A program made the translations under genes and the position numbers. This document shows, piece by piece, positions 16,290 through 22,386 of a stretch of DNA of 24,279 nt. Source of the stretch: a virus; IMG/VR virus record IMGVR_UViG_3300029309_000339, positions 1 to 24,279 of that record; one strand, given 5' to 3'. The notes beneath the pieces were generated by a model, which was not told the DNA's origin, ran no database searches, and saw only the letters and a program-made list of their open reading frames with translations. How positions within the stretch are numbered: the first letter of the stretch is position 1; each line of letters starts with the position of its first letter.

Positions 16290-17405
16290 CTAATTAATTT
16301 TTTTTGCTTTTATCTTTGTATAATTTTCAAATCGTTGAATAATTACATCAATATATTTAGGATCAAGTTCCATTCCAAAACAATTTTTATTTAGATTTTC
16401 ACATGCAATCAAAGAAGTTCCAGAACCTAAAAATAAATCTAAAACATTCTTTTTTGTAATAACATTGATAGCTGATTCAACAAATTTTACTGGTTTTGGA
16501 CATGTATGTAAATCTCTCAATCCGTCTAATCTATCACTATTAAAATCAAAATAATCTAGATCATATCTTACTTTTTTTGGTAAACTTCCAAATAAAAATA
16601 TTGGTTCAATCTTCCTAAAATGAGATAATTTTCCGCCTGTTTGTTTATTTCTAGATAGCCAATAAAATATATCTTTAGGCCCCTTTTTTATCCAATATTC
16701 ATTATATTTCCAACCAGCTGTAATAAAATTAAACTTTGAATATTTTTCTAATAATTGAAACCATTTATCACAAAAAGCAAGATATTCAGCTCCCTCTATA
16801 TCTTTATAAGAGTTATATTCATAATCTAGGCCATATGGAGGATCAATAAAAGACATTTCTATTTCTTCATTATTTAATAATTTTTTTACACTTTCTTCGT
16901 CAGTACAATCCCCACACATCAACCTATGACGGCCTAATTCATATATATCGCCTTGTTTTATTCCTCTATCTGATACATTTTCTGGGATTTCATCTTCATC
17001 GCTAAAATATTCTTTATCATCAACAATTATTTTATCTAATTCCTTTGGATCAAATCCTAATAAATTAAGATCATAATTATCATCTAATAAATCTGATATC
17101 TCTAGATTCAATAAATCTAAATCCCAGGCGCTATCTTCATTTAATCTATTATCAGCAATTCTATAAGCTTTTGCTTTTGTTTCTGATAAATCTGCTATGA
17201 ATACAGGAACTTTTTTCAATCCAAGTTTTTTAGAAGCTAACAAACGAGTATGTCCCACAATTACAATCATTTTTTTATCTACGACTATTGGTTGTTGAAA
17301 TCCATATTCATTTATAGAACTTGCAACTTTATCTATTGCTTGATCTTTTCTTGGATTGTTATGATATGGAATTAATTTTTCTATTTCTATTTCTTGTATA
17401 TTCAT
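16290..17405 (-). CDS. ParB-like nuclease domain fused to N4/N6 DNA methyltransferase
   Basis: A 371-residue two-domain protein. Residues 1-95 are a ParB/Srx-like domain, with IPYHNNPRKD, SSINEYGFQQPIVV and the GHTR motif (51-54). Residues about 150-365 are an amino-methyltransferase of the beta order: catalytic DPPY (188-191) comes first, and the SAM-binding DLFLGSGT (323-330) comes later, with GMELDPKYI after it. Such fusions are common in phages and probably protect DNA from restriction. No partner restriction enzyme is adjacent. It overlaps the DUF1376 gene by four bases (ATGA). Confidence 0.9.
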   Translation of the reverse strand: MNIQEIEIEKLIPYHNNPRKDQAIDKVASSINEYGFQQPIVVDKKMIVIVGHTRLLASKKLGLKKVPVFIADLSETKAKAYRIADNRLNEDSAWDLDLLNLEISDLLDDNYDLNLLGFDPKELDKIIVDDKEYFSDEDEIPENVSDRGIKQGDIYELGRHRLMCGDCTDEESVKKLLNNEEIEMSFIDPPYGLDYEYNSYKDIEGAEYLAFCDKWFQLLEKYSKFNFITAGWKYNEYWIKKGPKDIFYWLSRNKQTGGKLSHFRKIEPIFLFGSLPKKVRYDLDYFDFNSDRLDGLRDLHTCPKPVKFVESAINVITKKNVLDLFLGSGTSLIACENLNKNCFGMELDPKYIDVIIQRFENYTKIKAKKIN

Positions 17406-18247
17406 AAATATTCATTCCTCATTTCTAAATCATTAATTGCTTGATCTTTTGTGATTAATCCTTTTTTTATTCCCATATCAATAATATCTTTGTTTCGTAA
17501 GGCATAATCCTTGATAAATTGAGTAACTTTATTATTTTTTATTGCTTCTACAAACATTTTTACTCTTTCTTCATCTCTGTTAATTATTCCAAAATTATAA
17601 TTTTTTTCTGGAAGTTTATCTAAATATTTTTTAGCTGATAGCCAAAAAGCCGGTTGTTTAGCATATTCTTTATCTTTTACTGAATCATAATAAGAATTAT
17701 ATAATTTTGCCAGATCTTCAGCTTTATCTTGCCATTCTTGTTCTATTCGTAAAAAATTTTTTTCTGCTGTTCCTTTAGAAACTTTATTATTAATTTTATC
17801 CCAAAATAAATTAAACAAAGGATTATATTTACTAGTGGTTTTATTGGTAGGGGTAGTGGTAGAGGTAGGGGGGTTTGTGCTAGGTTTTTTTGGACGACCA
17901 CCTAATTTTCCATTTTCTTTAGAAGCTTCAATTCTTTTTGTAATATATAAAAATTCTTGTAGTTGTCTTTCATTTTGATAATGATCATTTATCAACACGA
18001 AAAACTCATTTACTATTTTTTCACATGAAAACTTTTCTGAATCAGTAATACAATTAGCAATTCGTAATATAGTATTCATATCTTTGGGAAGTCCAGGACA
18101 TCTTTTATTCCAATTCCAACAAAGCAAACGAATATAAATTCCTATTTCTTGATTTGTTAAATGTTGAGTTCCTGCGATAAAATCTTCGGTAAATAAATAC
18201 CAAGCTTTTAATTTTTCTTTAGGTTTCGAGTTCTCGTCTATAAACAT
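17402..18247 (-). CDS. DUF1376 replication-type protein
   Basis: The start at 18247 (MFIDENSKPK) is preferred over an ATG 12 bases earlier, because GGAGGTCACA before it (GGAGGT at 18257-18252) is a very good ribosome site; this gives 281 residues. The N-terminal domain with YLFTEDFIAGTQHLTNQEIG and LLCWNWNKRCPGLP is DUF1376, found in phage replication-initiator-like proteins. A Pro/Thr-rich linker (PTSTTTPTNK) separates it from a charged C-terminal helical domain with FWDKINNKVSKGTAEK. A role in loading a host helicase or in origin binding is inference from family context. Confidence 0.7.
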   Translation of the reverse strand: MFIDENSKPKEKLKAWYLFTEDFIAGTQHLTNQEIGIYIRLLCWNWNKRCPGLPKDMNTILRIANCITDSEKFSCEKIVNEFFVLINDHYQNERQLQEFLYITKRIEASKENGKLGGRPKKPSTNPPTSTTTPTNKTTSKYNPLFNLFWDKINNKVSKGTAEKNFLRIEQEWQDKAEDLAKLYNSYYDSVKDKEYAKQPAFWLSAKKYLDKLPEKNYNFGIINRDEERVKMFVEAIKNNKVTQFIKDYALRNKDIIDMGIKKGLITKDQAINDLEMRNEYL

Positions 18248-18467
18248 TGTGACCTCCATATTTTAATTGTCTATAAAATTTTAAAGTATACTCATCTATT
18301 TTATCATCTATCTCGTCCGTAGAATAATCTTCAAAAATAAATTCGTCTTTGACTTTTGTAATAGCTTTGCTCTGTGCTTTCAACCATAAACCTATAAATA
18401 TGTCTTGGTTTTTTTCATCTTCCGGTAATAAAATTTTAGTATTTCTTATTTGGACGACGCGGGACAT
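18219..18467 (-). CDS. Small unknown protein (82 aa)
   Basis: An 82-residue acidic protein starting MSRVVQIRNTKILLPEDEKN, with a central helix (FIGLWLKAQSKAITK) and a Tyr-rich end. It overlaps the VRR-NUC gene by 32 bases at its start and the DUF1376 gene by 29 at its end, so it is held in place by both neighbours. No family recognised. Its position between a nuclease and a replication-type protein suggests a DNA-metabolism accessory role, as inference only. Confidence 0.6.
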   Translation of the reverse strand: MSRVVQIRNTKILLPEDEKNQDIFIGLWLKAQSKAITKVKDEFIFEDYSTDEIDDKIDEYTLKFYRQLKYGGHNVYRRELET

Positions 18468-18810
18468 TTTTATCTATGATCTCTGTCAAATCTATTAAAC
18501 ATCGTTCTATATTCCCTTTTACTACAAAAAATGGCGTATTTAAAGCAACAGATTGAATTTTCCATAATTTTTGAGAATTCGATAATTGTCCCTTTTCGTT
18601 TTTCAATTCGACATATAGTAATTTTCCAGGAGGATATTCTATGACAAAATCTGGAACTCCTGCTTTAAAACCCATTTTCTTTAATTTCATTTGATATTGT
18701 ACTGATCTTTTACCCTCATTAGCTACATGATAATGTCTAAAAATATAAATATCTGAAAGTTCTTCTAGTAGTAAATTGCAAGCTATTTGAATTGATATTT
18801 CTTTGGTCAT
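18436..18810 (-). CDS. VRR-NUC domain nuclease
   Basis: A 124-residue protein from ATG 18810; a TTG three codons upstream (18819) is an alternative start. It shows the VRR-NUC core of the PD-(D/E)XK superfamily: GVPDFVI, then LLYVELKNEKGQLSNSQK with the catalytic D-(E-x-K) set and the following Gln. An N-terminal helix carries the Glu common in the family. Phage VRR-NUC proteins act on branched or flapped DNA (family knowledge). It is the first gene of the leftward set. Its start region lies inside a perfect 9-bp inverted repeat, which could control its translation. It has no clean ribosome site for the ATG. Confidence 0.82.
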   Translation of the reverse strand: MTKEISIQIACNLLLEELSDIYIFRHYHVANEGKRSVQYQMKLKKMGFKAGVPDFVIEYPPGKLLYVELKNEKGQLSNSQKLWKIQSVALNTPFFVVKGNIERCLIDLTEIIDKNVPRRPNKKY

Positions 18811-18840
18811 AGGGGGCAAACTACTAATCCACCCCCTATG
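18808..18840. promoter_or_regulatory. Perfect 9-bp inverted repeat over the VRR-NUC start codon
   Basis: CATAGGGGG (18808-18816) and CCCCCTATG (18832-18840) are exact reverse complements separated by 15 bases. It is the most GC-rich piece of the control region. In leftward mRNA the 3-prime arm ends exactly in the AUG of the nuclease gene, and the 5-prime arm holds the only SD-like G-rich stretch, so the whole start would be hidden when folded. As DNA it could instead be a repressor site. Confidence 0.7.
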
Positions 18841-18869
18841 TGTAGTATAATTTTGGAGGTCATACTACA
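18841..18869. promoter_or_regulatory. Perfect 8-bp inverted repeat covering overlapping divergent -10 boxes
   Basis: TGTAGTAT (18841-18848) and ATACTACA (18862-18869) are exact reverse complements around AATTTTGGAGGTC. The left arm overlaps a plus-strand TATAAT (18846-18851) and a minus-strand TATACT (18849-18844). The right arm overlaps a minus-strand TTGTAG (18870-18865) that could be a -35 with a short 15-base spacer. This is what an operator over a divergent promoter would look like. It directly abuts the 9-bp repeat at 18808-18840. Confidence 0.5.
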
Positions 18870-18882
18870 ATTATTATCTTAT

Positions 18883-18990
18883 ATGAAAAAAATAATAATT
18901 AAACTTTATCAAAAAAACCTTGTAAAACAAGGATATTTTTATGAAAATAATGCTTCGCATAACCTAGACAAACTGATAGGATATTTTTAA
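18883..18990 (+). CDS. Possible 35-residue leader gene
   Basis: An ATG at 18883 opens 35 codons (starting MKKIIIKLYQKNLVKQGYFY and ending KLIGYF) to TAA at 18988. It fills most of the gap before the first rightward gene. The composition is protein-like. There is no ribosome site at the usual distance: the nearest GGAGGT is 22 bases upstream, in the loop of the 8-bp inverted repeat. It contains the hairpin at 18911-18940. It could be a leader peptide or chance. Confidence 0.3.
   Translation: MKKIIIKLYQKNLVKQGYFYENNASHNLDKLIGYF
18911..18940 (+). terminator. Bidirectional terminator-like hairpin in the control region
   Basis: CCTTGT (18918-18923) pairs with ACAAGG (18927-18932) around AAA. Seven A residues precede it and ATATTTTT follows, so either strand would give a short stem with a U-rich end. 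It lies upstream of the first recognised rightward gene and inside the possible leader gene, so it could be an attenuator. The stem is short and only partly GC. Confidence 0.4.
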
Positions 18991-18993
18991 TTT
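18965..18993 (+). promoter_or_regulatory. Candidate promoter for the rightward operon
   Basis: TAGACA (18965-18970) and TAATTT (18988-18993) are separated by 17 bases, just upstream of the ribosome site of the first rightward gene. Both boxes are imperfect. The plus-strand TATAAT at 18846-18851 is a rival -10 with a poor -35. Confidence 0.25.
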
Positions 18994-19018
18994 AATAATA
19001 ATAATAATGGAGGTCAAA

Positions 19019-19267
19019 ATGGCTAGAATTAAAAAAGGGGATTATGAAACTCTTCCTCAAAATCTTAAAGATAGACACGATAAACATATGTATCAACTAT
19101 CTCAAATTACACAAGATCATTTAGATAATCTAGATGATAAACAATTAGAAAAATTATTTTTTAGTTTATTAAATAATCATTTACTTTGTTTGAGAATAAC
19201 AAGACCAGAATTCACAACTAAAATTGGTTTTGTAAATAAAGAACGAAAATCTAGAGGTTTAAAATGA
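19019..19267 (+). CDS. Small unknown early protein (82 aa)
   Basis: The start is set at the ATG at 19019 (MARIKKGDYETLPQNLKDRH) because GGAGGTCAAA stands directly before it; an upstream in-frame ATG at 19007 is part of that ribosome site region. The protein is charged and mostly helical (LDNLDDKQLEKLFFSLLNNH). No known family. It is the first clear gene of the rightward operon and overlaps the next gene by four bases (ATGA). First genes of such operons often act on the host, but nothing in the sequence shows this. Confidence 0.75.
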   Translation: MARIKKGDYETLPQNLKDRHDKHMYQLSQITQDHLDNLDDKQLEKLFFSLLNNHLLCLRITRPEFTTKIGFVNKERKSRGLK

Positions 19268-19503
19268 TTCCTAAACCTTTCAAATCTACTAAAAGAGTTG
19301 ACCTTATCGAAAATGGTAAGGTCACTCATTATTTTAAAATTGAATTCATAGACGGCAGTAGTGCCGTTTTTGATAATAACTTTAATTTAGTTATGAAAAG
19401 TAAAATTGTAAATTTATTACCTAAATATTTATTAGATAGAGCTAATGCTTTAGGTAAAAAACTAGATCAAACTAATAATAATAATGGAGTTGATAATGAA
19501 TAG
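19264..19503 (+). CDS. Small unknown early protein (79 aa)
   Basis: A 79-residue protein starting MIPKPFKSTKRVDLIENGKV. It has a beta-rich first half (THYFKIEFIDGSSAVFDNNF), then a helix (VNLLPKYLLDRANALGKK) and an Asn-rich end encoded by AAT repeats. No family recognised. It is coupled to the previous gene by ATGA and overlaps the next by eight bases. Two hairpins, one with a T-run, lie inside its coding sequence. Confidence 0.65.
   Translation: MIPKPFKSTKRVDLIENGKVTHYFKIEFIDGSSAVFDNNFNLVMKSKIVNLLPKYLLDRANALGKKLDQTNNNNGVDNE
19352..19371 (+). terminator. Terminator-like hairpin inside a coding sequence
   Basis: ACGGCA (19352-19357), loop GTAG, TGCCGT (19362-19367), then five T in a row (19367-19371). 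This is a compact intrinsic-terminator shape and unusually GC-rich for this DNA. It lies in the codons for DGSSAVF of the 79-residue gene, about 330 bases into the rightward operon. A second stem, TGACCTTA/TAAGGTCA (19299-19306 and 19317-19324), is just upstream. Confidence 0.45.
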
Positions 19504-19786
19504 TTATTTTTGTTATGAATGGCAAAGAATATCTAAAGATCAAGATAGAGATTTTGACGGATCAAAAAATTTAAAAGATTTGATTATAAATAATAATTTA
19601 ACAGATACATTAAAATTTTTTGAGTTAATGCTTACTTGCACTAAAGTAATTAATGACGAATTGGTTGATGAGCATTATGCAGAAATTGAAGATAATGATT
19701 TACCAAATTTATTTTTCGGTAGTGGAAAACCTGTACCAAAAAAATATTTAAAAGAATTTAAAAAAATTAAAAATGAAAAAAAGTAA
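19496..19786 (+). CDS. Small unknown early protein (96 aa)
   Basis: The start at 19496 (MNSYFCYEWQRISKDQDRDF) is chosen because TGGAGTTGATA precedes it; an in-frame ATG 12 bases earlier belongs to the ribosome site. The protein is acidic with helices around NNLTDTLKFFELML, and ends in a lysine-rich helix (KKYLKEFKKIKNEKK). No family recognised. It overlaps the lipoprotein-like gene by 14 bases. Confidence 0.7.
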   Translation: MNSYFCYEWQRISKDQDRDFDGSKNLKDLIINNNLTDTLKFFELMLTCTKVINDELVDEHYAEIEDNDLPNLFFGSGKPVPKKYLKEFKKIKNEKK

Positions 19787-20216
19787 ATTATTTCCTTACG
19801 GATATATGAGTCAACAAATTAAGGGTTATTGTCCTAGAACAAGAAAACCTATTTTTGAATATACTCATACATTACCAAAAAGAAGAACTTACTACAAAAT
19901 ATGTTGTAAGATTTCAATAATTTTGCTTTTGCTATGTATTTCGATGTTAGTATTTGGTTGTAGTAGCAAACCAATCGTAGATAGTAGGGGCAAATCATCT
20001 GCAAATATCAATGGTGATATGAACAGATACCACGATGATTATTATACTTGTGAAGCTATTGTAAAAGATAACACTAATAAAGTTATGGATACAGGAAAAA
20101 CAATATATAATGGCCTTCGTTGGCGTGTATTATGGCTTTCACCTAAGCTAACAACTAGACAAGATTTAATTAATAATTGTCTAGAAGGTAGAGGTTATAA
20201 TGTACTTAACAAATAG
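19773..20216 (+). CDS. Membrane-anchored lipoprotein-like protein
   Basis: A 147-residue protein with a hydrophobic segment (about 47-62, ISIILLLLCISMLV) that ends in a lipobox FGC at C63, preceded by a basic stretch (KRRTYYKICCK). The mature part has DYYTCEAIVKD and a closing NCLEGRGYNVL. The C-terminal CLxGRGYxVL ending is typical of small bacterial envelope lipoproteins. The oddity is the N-terminus: about 38 residues precede the basic region, much longer than a normal signal peptide, and no good internal start was found. Envelope-located phage lipoproteins often block superinfection; that role is inference. It has no good ribosome site and is probably coupled to the upstream gene. Confidence 0.7.
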   Translation: MKKSKLFPYGYMSQQIKGYCPRTRKPIFEYTHTLPKRRTYYKICCKISIILLLLCISMLVFGCSSKPIVDSRGKSSANINGDMNRYHDDYYTCEAIVKDNTNKVMDTGKTIYNGLRWRVLWLSPKLTTRQDLINNCLEGRGYNVLNK

Positions 20217-20307
20217 AGGGGAAGAAGTGAAAGAGAGAGACTCTCAAATAGATAATGTATCTAAAGAAACTAAACTTTCCCTCGTAATAATAAAGGAGGA
20301 ACTATGA
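20200..20307 (+). CDS. Possible tiny gene before the OB-fold gene (35 aa)
   Basis: An ATG at 20200, preceded by AGAGGTTATA, opens 35 codons (MYLTNRGEEVKERDSQIDNV) to a TGA that overlaps the next ATG (ATGA). A GTG at 20227 with AGAGGGGAAGAA before it is another possible start. The product is charged and helical. The good ribosome site and the exact coupling favour a gene over chance, but the evidence is thin. Confidence 0.45.
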   Translation: MYLTNRGEEVKERDSQIDNVSKETKLSLVIIKEEL

Positions 20308-20726
20308 CAAATGTTATAGATAAAATCTTCGATAATAGCGAAGATGGTAAACCAAACTATGCTATAGATCTTATAGACGGAACTCGTTTATATACTCGTG
20401 GCTCAGTTTTAAATCCAATGCCTAAACCCGGTGATGCAATTAATTTTACAATAATTAATACAAAAACATCATCAAATGGGAATCAGTATACAAATGTTAA
20501 GGATATACAAGTAGCTGATAATCATACAAATCAAGACGATGGATTTAATCAATCTGCACCAATCAAATCTAATGGGTTTAATAAAAGCGATACTCAAAGA
20601 TTAGATATTTTTGTTACAGGTGTCGTTGGTCGTTCTATGGGAAGTGGACATTTTTCCGTAGATAATATCAATGAACTTACAAGAAATGCAGTAAAAGCTT
20701 TTAATGAAAACCTTAAAGGATTATAA
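20304..20726 (+). CDS. OB-fold / single-stranded DNA-binding-like protein
   Basis: A 140-residue protein with a strong ribosome site (AAAGGAGGAACT). The first 70 residues are beta-rich with an OB-like pattern (KPNYAIDLIDGTRLYTRGS, PKPGDAINFTIINTKT, then YTNVKDIQVADN). An Asn/Gln/Asp-rich, probably disordered linker and a C-terminal helix (NELTRNAVKAFNENLKGL) follow. This layout and its place next to HNH and RecB-like nucleases suggest a recombination or replication ssDNA-binding protein. It lacks the classic acidic SSB tip. Confidence 0.5.
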   Translation: MTNVIDKIFDNSEDGKPNYAIDLIDGTRLYTRGSVLNPMPKPGDAINFTIINTKTSSNGNQYTNVKDIQVADNHTNQDDGFNQSAPIKSNGFNKSDTQRLDIFVTGVVGRSMGSGHFSVDNINELTRNAVKAFNENLKGL

Positions 20727-21003
20727 AAAGCTTTTTAGAGACTTTTGGGGGTATTCAGAAACGGATACCCCTATTTGTTGGCACTGTGATAAACAACAAG
20801 CCGTAGACATACATCATATTATCGCTAAAAAAATGGGTGGAGTAAAAAATAACAGACTCAATAGAATTGATAATCTTTTTCCATTATGCAGGGATTGTCA
20901 TAATCAAGCACATTCCAGGATAATTAAAATTGAAGATCTACAAAATATTTTAGAAGAAAAAATAAGGATTAAAGAAAACAATGACCGATATTTATTCTCT
21001 TAA
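20704..21003 (+). CDS. HNH-type endonuclease-like protein
   Basis: A 99-residue protein with a zinc-stabilised HNH module. CWHC (C25, C28), VDIHHII (H37, H38), an Asn in RIDNLFPLC (N57, C62) and CRDCHNQAH (C65, H66, H70) appear in the usual order and spacing. It has only a short N-terminal region and no other domain. It could process replicating DNA or aid packaging, as small phage HNH proteins do. It overlaps the OB-fold gene by 23 bases. It is not inserted in another gene, so it does not look like a homing enzyme. Confidence 0.82.
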   Translation: MKTLKDYKKLFRDFWGYSETDTPICWHCDKQQAVDIHHIIAKKMGGVKNNRLNRIDNLFPLCRDCHNQAHSRIIKIEDLQNILEEKIRIKENNDRYLFS

Positions 21004-21334
21004 TTTTGATCCAAATGTACTTTCACATAAGGAAGAAGAACTAGGATTAGAATTTGCTGATAATGATACAGCTATAGATTTGATGAAAAAAGAAGAAAAA
21101 ATGATAGTGGCAGAATTAACGCTTTATTATACAAAATTTGGCGGATATAAGAATATTACTGAATTAAATGGAAAAATTTATTCAGATAAAAAGTTTAAGG
21201 ATTTTTTTGATAGATACGAAAAAACCTTAAAGGCAAGGAATCAATCTAAAATTAGATTTGAAACCTTCAAAGCTTTTCGTAACGACTTACGAACAAAAGT
21301 TGTTAACGAAAGGGAATTGGCTAAAAACTTATAG
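20981..21334 (+). CDS. Unknown helical protein in the DNA-processing set (117 aa)
   Basis: A 117-residue protein with an acidic N-terminus and long amphipathic helices: LMKKEEKMIVAELTLYYTKF, FKDFFDRYEKTLKARNQSK and a final basic RTKVVNERELAKNL. A basic C-terminal helix and neighbours on both sides suggest DNA or nuclease binding, which is inference. I do not recognise a named domain, though similar proteins stand beside RecB-like nucleases in other phages. It overlaps the HNH gene by 23 bases. Confidence 0.7.
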   Translation: MTDIYSLNFDPNVLSHKEEELGLEFADNDTAIDLMKKEEKMIVAELTLYYTKFGGYKNITELNGKIYSDKKFKDFFDRYEKTLKARNQSKIRFETFKAFRNDLRTKVVNERELAKNL

Positions 21335-21346
21335 AAAGGAGTTTAT

Positions 21347-21544
21347 ATGAGCCAGAATAAACAAATCCTTAATTACCTTTTACAAGGTAAAAAATTAACC
21401 CCTCTAACAGCATTAAGTAAATTTGGTTGTTTAAGATTGAGTGCAAGGATTCTTGATTTAAGAAAAGAGGGCCACAACATAACTACTGAAAATGTTACTC
21501 GTAAAGGAAAAACATTTGCAGAATATTCATTGGAGGTCAAATGA
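21347..21544 (+). CDS. Small helix-turn-helix protein (65 aa)
   Basis: A 65-residue protein with AAAGGAGTTTAT before its ATG. Residues 4-50 form a winged-HTH-like unit (ILNYLLQGKKLTPLTALSKF, then RLSARILDLRKEGHNI) followed by a beta wing (RKGKTFAEYSLEV), matching the short HTH_39-type phage proteins. It may regulate early genes or bind phage DNA; it is not a classical CI/Cro protein. A four-base overlap (ATGA) joins it to the next gene. Confidence 0.72.
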   Translation: MSQNKQILNYLLQGKKLTPLTALSKFGCLRLSARILDLRKEGHNITTENVTRKGKTFAEYSLEVK

Positions 21545-21813
21545 GCTATTACGAAAATAGACGATTGTATGCTATAAAAGAATTTTTTAGGCTACTAACT
21601 ACTGATGATTATTTTAGGGAAAGAATAGCTGATGATGTTGCAGAAATATCAGATGAAGTTACTTCTAATTGCCTTCATGTCGTTACAGGATTTTCAGTAC
21701 AACAAATTCCAAATGGTGATCGTGAAGGTCTTATAGTCTATGATGCACCTACTGGAAAACATATTGAAATATCTTTCAAGTATATTGAAAATGGAGGTGA
21801 ACATGAAAGGTAA
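21541..21813 (+). CDS. Small unknown early protein (90 aa)
   Basis: A 90-residue acidic protein with GGAGGTCAA before its ATG. An N-terminal helix (NRRLYAIKEFFRLLTT) and a second helix (DDYFRERIADDVAEISDE) are followed by a beta hairpin region (GLIVYDAPTGKHIEISFKYI). No family recognised. It overlaps the next gene by 11 bases. Confidence 0.68.
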   Translation: MSYYENRRLYAIKEFFRLLTTDDYFRERIADDVAEISDEVTSNCLHVVTGFSVQQIPNGDREGLIVYDAPTGKHIEISFKYIENGGEHER

Positions 21814-22153
21814 AACTCACGGTCATTATTTTGCTAATATGGAATTTATTGGTAGAGATATTAGAGTAGATGTTCGATATGTAAAATTTGACAATTCAGT
21901 TGACGGTAAAACAGGTTCTGGTTGGGTTGCTTCAGTAGATGATAAACCTTTATCTAACATGTTTGATTTCAGTAGTACTGCTAGTTATAGCAAAAAAGAT
22001 TGTATTATTTTGCTCAAAAAACTGTTAGCAAGGGCTTATACTCGTAAAATGAGACATCAATTTAAGATTCATTTAGGCGAAATTGACGATGATACTTTGT
22101 TCGATGCAACCTATTCAGAAACTGAAGTTGGTATTTTAAAGGAGGTCAAATGA
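21803..22153 (+). CDS. Small unknown early protein (116 aa)
   Basis: The start is placed at 21803 (MKGKTHGHYFANMEFIGRDI) because TGGAGGTGAAC precedes it; an upstream in-frame ATG at 21740 would lie deep in the previous gene. The N-terminal half is beta-rich with GSGWVASVDDKPLSNMFDFS, the C-terminal half has a helix with Lys/Arg (LLKKLLARAYTRKMRHQ). No family recognised. Coupled to the next gene by ATGA. Confidence 0.68.
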   Translation: MKGKTHGHYFANMEFIGRDIRVDVRYVKFDNSVDGKTGSGWVASVDDKPLSNMFDFSSTASYSKKDCIILLKKLLARAYTRKMRHQFKIHLGEIDDDTLFDATYSETEVGILKEVK

Positions 22154-22386
22154 GTAAAACAGGAGCTTGGTATTTACAAATGTGTGAAGATGCTTCCGAT
22201 TTAACTAAAGATGAATTCATCAAAAAACACGGTGAACATAATTTAGATTTATGGAATGAAGTTCACGAAGAACTTGGCGATCTTGAAGAAATGCAATCAA
22301 AACTAAAAGATATGCAATCAAGATTCAACAAAGTTGTTTCTAGAATGAATAAATCATTAGCAGGAAAGATTCTTAAAAATGATTGA
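22150..22386 (+). CDS. Small coiled-coil protein (78 aa)
   Basis: A 78-residue, mostly helical protein after AAAGGAGGTCAA. It starts MSKTGAWYLQMCEDASDLTK and has a heptad-like region from about residue 35 (HEELGDLEEMQSKLKDMQSR). It ends with a basic helix. No family recognised. It overlaps the RecB-like nuclease gene by eight bases, so it may work with it. Confidence 0.68.
   Translation: MSKTGAWYLQMCEDASDLTKDEFIKKHGEHNLDLWNEVHEELGDLEEMQSKLKDMQSRFNKVVSRMNKSLAGKILKND

Noticed and set aside
18990-19008. AAT triplet run as a microsatellite or origin iteron
   Set aside because: The run is short and similar runs occur before other early starts and in Asn codons; an A/U-rich translation leader is simpler.
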